Assembly: GCA_910592005.1 (NCBI GenBank)
Contig: CAJVPP010003810.1
Coordinates: forward strand, 1-10,687
Source of the DNA: Funneliformis mosseae
Lineage: Eukaryota > Glomeromycota > Glomeromycetes > Glomerales > Glomeraceae
DNA: 10,687 nucleotides
Direction of reading: 5' to 3'
Shown: positions 1-8,345 of the stretch, piece by piece
Numbering within the stretch: the stretch's first letter is position 1
How the letters are laid out: each line of letters starts with the position of its first letter
Program-made: the position numbers and the translations under genes
Notes under the pieces: model-generated
What the model saw: the letters and a program-made list of their open reading frames with translations, nothing else
Database searches by the model: none
What the model was told of the DNA's origin: nothing

Positions 1-543
1 ATAGATCAGATTTCTGTAACTCAAGTGTGATTGAAATTGTATCCTTTTTCTAGACTATCTATTTCACATAATAATAGGTCAAAATAAATATACCATAATA
101 GTAAAAAAAATAATCTACTCTTGATCTATGCTAATTTTTACATCATAGGATATATAATTTAAATTAAAGTTTACATAGAATTTATATGTAATTTTTAATC
201 AGAATTATATATTATAGGGTTTTTCAAAATTCATTATAATATATATTCTAATATTTAAATTAATTAATAATTAGATTTTGATAATCTTAGATTCATTAAA
301 ATCTTCTTAATAATAAAAATCTAATGGTAATATAATCATATTTTTAGTATTGATATTAACTGAAATATTATAATAATCATATATTATTATAAGTTAAATA
401 AAAGATATTTGAATTCTTATATTATTTAATGTAATTAATTTAATTAAATATAATGATAATAAATATAATTTATTATTTTAAGAATAATTAATATAGTTAT
501 TAAATTAAGATAAGGCTAATTATTTATTTTATCTAATAATTCA
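1..543. other. AT-rich intergenic DNA, no gene seen
   Basis: This stretch is almost entirely A and T and contains no CpG that I can find. All six frames are closed by frequent TAA stops. The first 110 bases are a little less AT-rich, and a short plus-strand frame there has some varied codons, but I recognise nothing in it. It is probably decayed repeat DNA like the neighbouring region. Confidence 0.5.
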
Positions 544-708
544 AATATGAAGGCGATCAGTAGAAAAGGAAGAAATTTACTTTTTAGTAAAAATTTTTTT
601 TATTGGCTTACTTTACTGATCATAGTCATGTAAATAAAACTAGCTTAATAACTAAAATTACTCAAAATTTGTAGATTTTTTCTTTTTCTACTGACCACCT
701 CCCATATT
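544..708. mobile_element. MITE-like element with ~33 bp terminal inverted repeats
   Basis: The arm at 544-576 pairs with the arm at 675-708 when the latter is reverse-complemented. About 28 of 33 aligned positions match with one gap, and the five mismatches are all transitions. The arms share the core TCAGTAGAAAA. A third partial copy of the arm lies inside, inverted, at about 608-621 (core ACTGATC). The unit is about 165 bp, has no coding capacity, and stands out as a less AT-rich island. These are the properties of a miniature inverted-repeat element derived from a DNA transposon. I cannot identify a target-site duplication or the parent family. A fortuitous hairpin is unlikely given the arm length. 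Confidence 0.6.
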
Positions 709-1456
709 ATAATATTTTTAAACTAGGTATTTATTCTCATATTTTTATAAAACAGAATTTGATTTTACTTTAAAAAATTAAAAAATTACTTAATAATAAT
801 ATATATACTAATAATATTTTTAAATATTAAAAATTATATATTTTAATGATATTTAATATTAAAAAACTAAAATTTATTATAAATTAAATTATATTAAATT
901 AAAAAAATTAAAAAAAATTTGTAAAATATTGGAATTATAAAAAAATTGTAATTATTCTAGATACTATCTTATTATAAATTAATCTACTATTATATACTTT
1001 ATTATTAAAAAATTGATAAATTTTATTTATTATATAAAAAGTATTAAAAAAAGTTTAAACATCAAGATTTATGCATATTTAATAAAAAAAATAATAATAA
1101 TAAAAATAAATATTTTAAAATTATAAAAGAAAATAAAATATTTTATATTAATTTTTTAATCTTTTTTAAATTTTTAATAAATTTATTATTTTTTTTAATC
1201 TATTTTAGTATTATATAAAAAAATTTAATGAAAATTAAATTATTCAATAAAATTTTATTAAAAATTATTAAAATTAATCAAAAAATCATATTTAGAAATT
1301 TTAATAAATGTTAATCATTTTAAAGAACTAATTGTGATATAATTTTTAGTTTAAAAATAATTAATTTATATAACAATTTTGATTTTACTTAATATTTTTA
1401 TTATAATAATTATATAACATATATAATATTATTTTAATAATATTTTATTGATATTT
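709..1456. other. AT-rich intergenic DNA, no gene seen
   Basis: This is very AT-rich sequence without a CpG, made mostly of short A and T runs. No open frame of useful length and no recognisable motif is present on either strand. Nothing in it can be annotated beyond likely old repeat DNA. Confidence 0.5.
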
Positions 1457-1584
1457 TATTGATATTAAAGATGACACTGTAACTAGTTATAACTAGTGAT
1501 AAATAAGCATCACAGGGTTGCAACTAGTTGTAACATTAATAAAATTGAATTGCAACTAGTTGCAACACCATCTTTAATCAATAT
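1457..1584. mobile_element. MITE-like element with three CAACTAGTTG palindromes
   Basis: The left arm (1457-1493) and right arm (1549-1584) are inverted copies. Both start TATTGAT, continue TAAAGATG with a 2-bp length difference, then reach a palindromic core. In the inner 23 positions the eight mismatches between arms are all transitions. The palindrome, best preserved as TTGCAACTAGTTGCAA, occurs at about 1479-1491, 1518-1534 and 1550-1566, so the middle of the element carries an extra copy. The unit is about 128 bp and non-coding. It resembles a small non-autonomous DNA transposon. Repeated palindromes could alternatively be protein-binding sites or form cruciforms, but nothing here shows that. 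Confidence 0.6.
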
Positions 1585-2972
1585 ATCAAAAAAATTTGTT
1601 TAATAGATATTTATATTAAATAATTTAAAATTATAATACTATTAATATGTAATTTTAGCAAATTGTAATAGTTATATAGGGTTCAAGTAATAGTCTTTTA
1701 TAATTTATGTAATAATATAATTATAGTATATAAATCTAAAATTTTTTATTAATAATCTTTTATATAATAATATTTAAAAATAGGAAAACTTAAATAAATT
1801 TAATTGTAAATAGGTTTATTGAACTAAATATAATATTTAAATTGATGATTTTAAAAAATTTATTTTATTATTAATATTATAAATATAATTAATATTTTAA
1901 TATTATAAATTTTTATATCTATTATTGTAAATATATATTAAAAAAATAGTTATTATAAGTATTTTTAATAGCTGTTTTTAAAAATCTTTCATAGTCATCA
2001 ATTATCTAATTTAAGGTATTTATTAATGCTGATTGCTCTTTATTATAAATTTTTATTCATATTATATATTATTAATTTAGTATTTATAAACAAAAATGAT
2101 TTACTTTTAATTTAATATATCAAATTAAATACAATATTTTATCACAATTATACCTATATGAAAATATAACAAAAAGTAATAGTAAATGAATTGATAAGAT
2201 TTTTTTATTAAACACTTGATTTATCCTAAAATTCTATCTTGTATTACTTTTAAACTCAAGAAAAAATTATAAGATATTTATATAAAATAAAATACTATAA
2301 ATAAAATATAACAAATATAATATAACAATAAATAAAATAAATAAAAAATATATAATAACTCTACTAAATAAGATATAGCTAACAAATATAACTACTATAA
2401 TTAATCTATCTAATATATCTATTATATTATTCTAATTTATTCACTTCATCAAATTTATTAATTATTTCTAATTAAGTGACTAGTTGGCTGCAATCAAAAA
2501 TCATAACTTTTAACATATAAACTTATTTCTTAAAAACTTTTAATATTTCAGTAAATATTATATTTATATAGTCATATAGAAATAATTACACTACAAATAA
2601 AAGAAAATAGTAGAGTTTATAATAAAAAATAATACTATCACTAACTTTTTATGTAGTCCAATCACTGTTAATTAATAAATATCATAAATTTACAATTAGC
2701 GTTAGTATTTTAACTGTAAATTAATGTACAAGTCTAATTAAAATTTATTTATACATTTAATAGCTATCAAAATTTATTAAAATTAATTTAATTAATTTAT
2801 AGATAATAATCAGATAATACTATTATATAATAATTTAATTAATAATAAAAATCTAAAAAATATCTATTTAATATAATAAATAATGATTATAACTTTATTT
2901 CTTAAAATATTCTCTATAATATTAATTAATTTTATATAACTTTTTTAATAATTATAATCTAATGATAATTTA
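1585..2972. other. AT-rich intergenic DNA with weak coding-like traces
   Basis: This is very AT-rich sequence with a single CpG at 2700. It lies downstream of the transposase relic and probably includes that element's 3' part, but I cannot find an inverted-repeat end. Positions 1925-2050 on the minus strand read as about 42 codons with one internal stop, described among the findings. I recognise no gene. Confidence 0.45.
2274..2371. repeat. low-complexity AATAAA-like tract without G
   Basis: About 98 consecutive bases contain no G on the plus strand. They consist mainly of irregular repeats of ATAAA and AACAAATATAA-like units. This is a strand-biased low-complexity tract rather than a clean microsatellite. 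No function is apparent. Confidence 0.5.
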
Positions 2973-5755
2973 TCATATAAATTTATTTACAAGATATTAG
3001 TTATTATGATTAAATCATAAAATAATATGCACTATTTTTTAAATGAATTCAATAAGAATAAATATAAACTCTTGAAGACCTTTAAGAAGAAGATATTTGT
3101 AAAAACAAGATTGATTAGCATTTGTAAAATTATACTATTGAATTAAAGCTAATATCAAAGGATTTGATAAAAAGGGTAAATAAACTTTAACTAATAAAAG
3201 AATTTATTCATAATAATATCTTTTATCAATTAGATATTATTTATATTCTACTTTATTCATATAAATTGTAATATTACTAAACTAAAGTAAATTATAATAA
3301 TTATTTATAGTATTAATATATTTTATAGTAATAAGCTTAATATATATAAATGTTTCTATTTAAATTAAATTATGATTTTAATTATATGATATATCATCAA
3401 TTATACCTAAATACTAATTTAAATATCAAACCAATTCTCTTATACCTACTAATCATTCTTTAAATAATTATTCTTATATTTCTAATTAGTCAAGTCAAGT
3501 TAAGTTTTAAGTTAAAATTATTCTATATACTTTTATTTAAAGTATTTATTTATTATATAATTAAAATTTACAATTATATACAATCATATGAGTCAAAATA
3601 ATTGAGTTTATGCAAATCATTTTCAGAATTCTAATTTTTCTTATTTTAAATCATTAAAAAACTTGTCCTTTACTATTAAACAAAATTTTTTATTAAGATT
3701 TAGAAAATTATTTTTTTGATAATATTTGATTGTTATATTTTAATATTGAAAAATTAAATTTATATATATATATCTATAATAGTTTGACAATGAATCTAAA
3801 ATAAAAATCATAATTTAAATATTATTGATTAAATTATAGATTTACATTTAATATTTGACTTACCTGATTTCAAATATTTTAAAATTATATAATATTTATT
3901 AGTTTTATAATAAGAGTCTTTAATAAAATATTTATGATTTATTTCAAATATTCTATTATTATACTATTTAAATTTTTATATACTTTTATAGATTCTAATA
4001 AATGATATTATTAAGTATGTAATTTAAGTATTAATAAATTTGAATTTGAATAACTATTAAGTAAAATTATAAATTTAATAAATTAATCTTTAATTATTTT
4101 CTAAAAATATAATAAAAAAATTATTAAGATTTTAAGATTATTATAATATACAAGGTTATTAAAAAAAATTTGTATTTATCTTAAAATATTGTAAATAAGT
4201 ATTTGTAAAATTATTTTTCAAGAAAATATATATATATAATTCTATTAAACATATAAATTTACTAATGATCATTTTTTTTAATGTAAAAACTATTTATTAT
4301 AAAGATCATTATCTTTATTAAAATTTTATAATATTTAGCTATATATAATTTTAATATTTAAATCCTTCAAAAAATTGTGTAAATCTTTAAAAATATGATA
4401 TTATTACTAATCTTTATCAATCTGTTAAATTGTATTACATTTAAAATTTTTACAAATATTGTATAAGTAAATTTTACCAAATAATTAAATAGATCAAGAT
4501 TTATAATATATATATTATCAGAAATATCTTACTGTATAAATATTAAGATAGTTATAAATAATAATAATAAATTATTGATTAAAATTTAAAATAAAGAATA
4601 AAACAATAAAAAATTTATATCTTTCTTACTAAAATTCAGAAAATTATTTAATAAATAAATAAATTTTTATTAATTAAGTTTGATTTATAATTGCTTATTG
4701 CATAATTATATATATGCATAATATAATTTATTCATTATATAATTACATATTATTAAGAATTTTTTATTCATTAAACAAAAATAATAAGAAAATTAATAGT
4801 TATAACTTTTATAAGTCATATAATATGTGTATACTTTTGACCAATCAACTAAATATATTATTATAAATGAAATAAACCAATATATTTTTCTTTTTATAAT
4901 TATTTCAAATTCTTTTTGTATTTATTATATATTAATAATATTTGTATAAATATAAATAAAATATATTATCATAATTATGTGAAATAAATATCATTCTTAG
5001 TGAATATGCAATAATTAGAAATATTTTTAAAAGTAATACTTAATGAATATTCACTTTTTTTATTAAATTAATTACAGTTAGTTGAATCTGAATATATAAT
5101 TATAACTAGTATTTTAGCTCCTATAGAAATATACTTTTCATAATTTTCTTATTAATTATTATATAATTTAGAATAATATTATTAGTTATTAGAGTTCTAA
5201 ATAAAAAAAATAATTTTAATATACTTGTTAATCTTTAAATTGAAATATAATTAAAAAATTTACTTTTATGTATTTTAAAATCAACATAAAATTCACTTTA
5301 TACTGAATTTATATTTGAAAAAAATTCTCAAATTTTTTTTATTATTGGTCAATAATAAAGAATATAATTTTTTTTACCATCATTATATATAACTTCTGAT
5401 TTGAATGACAGATTATTTATTTTCATATTATCAAGAAACTTTTTAAGAATTTTTGTTGATTTGAATAAAGAATTATCTAATTAGTATGAATACTTTTGAA
5501 AATATGATAGAAATTGATCACCAAATGTATCTGATATATTATATTTTATAATTAATGATGCAAATTCTTGTATTTTTTTTATTAGAAATTTTTTGGTTAT
5601 ATGAGGATTTAAATTTACCAGTTCTTGATATAGATTTACATCATCCTCAAAATTTTGAATTATGTAATTAAATGTAAAAGTACACAAATTATTATTTTTA
5701 TTCCATTTTTCTTGCTTTATATGTTTTGTTACATGTTTATATATAACATTTTATA
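2973..5755 (-). pseudogene. Plavaka-type DNA transposase relic, nearly full length
   Basis: This is a dead transposase of the Plavaka group, fungal DNA transposons of the CACTA/KDZ-like kind often annotated as Zn-finger proteins. Reading the minus strand, family blocks appear in the expected order. An N-terminal block runs through an open stretch at 5481-5687 and on past one stop to about 5340. GAKILVIIIYSDST is at 5080-5121 and a VDWSKVYTYYMTYKS block at 4805-4876, followed by YYFCL. A LDLFNY block lies at 4454-4519, YHLLESIKVY near 3979-4010 and NHKYFIKDSYY near 3905-3945. LALIQ-stop-YNF is at 3126-3160, and a VHI...YLVNKFI end precedes a TGA at 2973-2975. The span of about 930 codons fits a full protein. 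At least four frame changes and many stops break it. The aspartates in YSD and DW are probably catalytic, which is inference from family conservation. Terminal repeats were not found. The family call is from memory of conserved blocks. Confidence 0.82.
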
Positions 5756-5938
5756 TTAATATAATTTATCAAATTCCATTAAAATTAATAAAGAATTACT
5801 TGTTGCTGGTGCTAATTCTAAATTTCTGTTTGATTCATTATTCAAATAAAATGTTTTAATATATTCATGAGCTTATGTAATTTGAAATGATTTATAAGAT
5901 ATTTTCTTTTAAAAAACCATTTTGGTTAATTTGGACAT
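5756..5938 (-). pseudogene. coding-like remnant, 61 codons with two internal stops
   Basis: A minus-strand frame starting at an ATG (5936-5938) reads MSKLTKMVF, then stop, continues through SYKSFQIT, stop, then AHEYIKTFYLNNESNRNLEL, and ends with TAA at 5756-5758. Both internal stops are TAA and could be mutated CAA codons. The varied codons, such as ACC, GCA CCA GCA and AGC-like serines, look protein-coding rather than random AT-rich DNA. It lies directly upstream of the Plavaka relic, in another frame. It may be that protein's N-terminus after a frameshift, a second small ORF of the same element, or the remains of an unrelated gene. I do not recognise the sequence. Confidence 0.35.
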
Positions 5939-5999
5939 TAATATTTATTTAAATGCTAATTTTTTTCATATTTTTTTGTTAATTTTAAATATTCCAAAA

Positions 6000-6041
6000 T
6001 TTTTTTTTTGTGAAACGAAAATCGTTCAAGCGCTTAATATT
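6000..6041 (-). promoter_or_regulatory. A-tract leader motif, second copy
   Basis: On the minus strand this reads AATATTAAGCGCTTG...CGTTTCAC followed by ten A. It matches the leader of the BTB gene at 9761-9800 over roughly three quarters of the aligned positions, in the same orientation and ending in the same A-tract. It sits at the edge of the AT-rich block, about 60 bases before the ATG of the 5756-5938 remnant. It may be the old promoter or 5' leader of that remnant. The function is inferred only from position and resemblance. Confidence 0.35.
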
Positions 6042-6575
6042 ATTTGTTAAACATGATAAATAACCGGTTGAACAATAATTAAATTTAATTCACACGATAT
6101 AAAGAAAAAATTAAGTTATAATACTTAATGGAAAGTGATACAATGACAAATTTTATAATTAAAGTAACATGATATGGCAATATCTCCAAAAACACGCATA
6201 ATAGGAACGACAAATTAAGTATATTTATTTATATATGTCCAGATACGAATGATTAAAAAAAAATTGAATGCAAGACTATTGTTGTAAAATAAAAATGCAA
6301 AATATTTTTTATTTTCAACATCCTAAATTTTGGACAATTAATATAATTCAATTAAAACAAGAAATATAAGAAAATTACTTAGTTTACACGGATGTGTATG
6401 AATACAGGTCATGGATATATAAATGTAAATGCAAGTCGTCACATAATTAGCAAATATCAGAATATGATATGATCAAAATTTAGAGTGGGACATCGACATT
6501 TTCCTAAAAAAAAAGAATGGCTATGAAATTTTCAAAACTTTATTTACATTATTAATAAAATTTATATTGCCAGAA
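6042..6575. other. intergenic DNA, no gene seen
   Basis: The composition is ordinary and CpG is present, but all frames are short. A sequence at 6483-6505 beginning AGTGGGACATCGACATTTTC has the look of a Tc1/mariner terminus and lies just beyond the 3' end of the transposase relic, but I find no matching inverted copy on the other side. A short direct repeat, GGYTATGAAATTTTC, occurs at about 6519-6533 and 6582-6596. Confidence 0.4.
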
Positions 6576-7359
6576 TCATCTGGTTATGAAATTTTCTAAA
6601 TCTGCTATTAATACATCGTAGGGTTCCTCTACTTTCAATTCAGTTGTAACTACCCGAGGCATACTATTTACCAAATTTTTCACTTGTTTTTGGTAGGGGT
6701 TAATGCTCATATATTTACTTTCAATCAGTTAAGATCGAGGCTTTGGAAGAAGAATTTCTTTTTCCATGCCATGCAAGCACTGCATTTCTCTACAGTATGT
6801 ACAGGAGCATTAACATCTTGAAAAGTAAAGCTAATAATTCTACCAGGCTTTCTATAAAAGGTAATAAATGAGTATCTAACAAATTTTGTATACCGCGTCT
6901 GTTACCTTTCTTTCTATGGACCAAGCTTATTTATAGCAAGATAACCCACTGTGGGAATCCATTATTGTCCATCATTTTGAAATAATAGGAACCGGATTCG
7001 TCATTCCAAATGACATTATCCATTCTTCATTCCAGCATTTACACTTTTGACACCATTTTTGAAATAAAGGATTTATTTTCCAATTTTAACAAAATATATT
7101 TATGAAGCACACGCATGACAGTACTATACCTTATTTGAGTTTATTAAAATATTCAGTAATTTTTCAAAGGGAATCTTTTCAATTTCACGAATAAGAGCTC
7201 GATTTCACGCTCTGTTAGAAGAGATGAGCTTTTTATGACACTCTGACAAGTAGTTCTGTTTATATTTAAAATTTAAAATGGTAGAAGCTTAGTGATTGCC
7301 CATGTGAAGTCCGACTATTATTCCGCGTTCAAAAACAGCTGGTTCTTATTACTTGTCAT
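6576..7359 (-). pseudogene. Tc1/mariner (DD34E-type) transposase relic
   Basis: This is a broken transposase of the Tc1 group, which cuts and pastes DNA using a DDE triad. The minus strand starts MTSNKNQLFLN at 7359 and continues, after a frame change, into a GIIVGLHMGNHS-like segment of the N-terminal helix-turn-helix and ILNINRTTCQSVIK. The first catalytic aspartate is in VIWNDESGSYYF (codon 7000-7002). HLLPFIESL follows, then QDVNAPVHT with the second aspartate (codon 6815-6817), where one extra codon splits the usual QDNAPVH. SLDLN and a presumed catalytic GAA at 6720-6722 correspond to DLNPIE. About 31 codons separate the second D from that E, close to the family's 34. The last part is still open for 44 residues (6576-6710). 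At about 262 codons it is shorter than the usual 330-345, so material is missing, apparently between the first two aspartates. Confidence 0.85.
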
Positions 7360-8345
7360 TTTTTAAAAATCTGTGGTAAATATCTAAAAACCCAAAATTC
7401 TTTATTTTATAAAGTATAGGTAGGTTTATTTGATTTAAGTACAATAAGGAAAAGGTTTACGCGTCGGATTTTATTTGCTAATGTTGATCTGCAAAAAGAC
7501 TTTTGGTAGGTGTGTGTACATTTATTTGATCAGCACAAGTAATTTATATAATTGCTTGGAAAGACTCTCGGTTATCAACAGGGTCACTGGCAAAACTATA
7601 TTAAAATCTTATTGGAAAATTCGTCGTAACTCAAAACTTTATTAAGCCTTAATAACAAATCTGAAGTATAGGGTTTCGACATTTGCCATTTGCTAAAATG
7701 AGTTTAACCAGACCAGACAAGCATTTAATCGAAAAAGTGATTATTATCGTTATTGACAAGCCCTTATTCAATTATTGATATTAAATTAAATCGTTATTCA
7801 TGGATGTTTGCACATTTTACCAAAAAAATATATTCCATCATCAATTGAGGAATATTTTCTGCTTATTATGAGAACAATATCAAAAGAGTTCAATCGTTTT
7901 CTCATGCTTGCGTGGATAAGAGAGAGAAAAAGATTGGTCGTTCGTAGAATCTGAATGATAATTTTGTTTATTGTCTAGTTTGTTTAACTTGTATTTTGAC
8001 AATTCTTTCTTAGAATGATAGATTTATAATTTTTACGTTCCTTCGTTATACTTTATTTTATTATATAATCCGACTGTAGTAACTTCATACTTCAAACCAC
8101 TATCAAACCCAGGGTTTTTAAATCAAACCAAACTTAATTATTTGACTTACAATAACAAATACATTAAAAAGTAAAGAATCTAATATTTTGGCCGTTTCCC
8201 ATTCATTTATAAAAAGTATTTTACAAAATTGAACGCAATATTGAACTACAATAATAATTGATACATTGTTTAATAAATCATAATAGCTTTAAATATTCTT
8301 TAATTTTGTCACTATTACTAATTGAGATTCAAATAGCAATATAAG
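7360..8345. other. intergenic DNA between Tc1 relic and BTB gene
   Basis: This is about 1 kb of ordinary composition with CpG present. The left part should include the 5' end of the Tc1 element, but no clear inverted repeat is seen. A minus-strand frame at about 7798-7970 stays open for some 57 codons with an ATG for 35 residues, which is not beyond chance and is not recognisable. The right end is the 3' flank of the BTB gene. It contains ATTAAA on the gene strand at 8299-8304, a possible weak polyadenylation signal about 45 bases past the stop. Confidence 0.4.

Noticed and set aside
1457..1584. Hairpin-rich segment as a tRNA or small structured RNA gene
   Set aside because: It has no tRNA A and B boxes or cloverleaf. 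The structure is a pair of inverted arms around repeated palindromes, which fits a small transposon better.
3050..3200. Plus-strand coding-like reading around KTFKKKIFVKTRLISICK
   Set aside because: The same bases read on the minus strand give the C-terminal Plavaka blocks in order, so the plus-strand reading is the complement of that relic.
3755..3775. TA dinucleotide runs here and near 4226-4240 as microsatellites
   Set aside because: They are short and expected by chance in DNA this AT-rich.
1..6000. Mitochondrial or plastid origin for the AT-rich half
   Set aside because: It contains a decayed nuclear-type Plavaka transposase and no organellar gene or tRNA, and it joins a nuclear gene region.
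6483..6505. Terminal inverted repeat of the Tc1 relic
   Set aside because: The sequence looks like a terminus, but I find no inverted partner on the far side. The best candidate near 7446-7466 shares only a GGAAAA core.
7798..7905. Minus-strand ORF of 35 codons inside a longer open stretch up to about 7970
   Set aside because: The length is within chance for this composition, the sequence is not recognisable, and there is no leader or neighbour supporting it.
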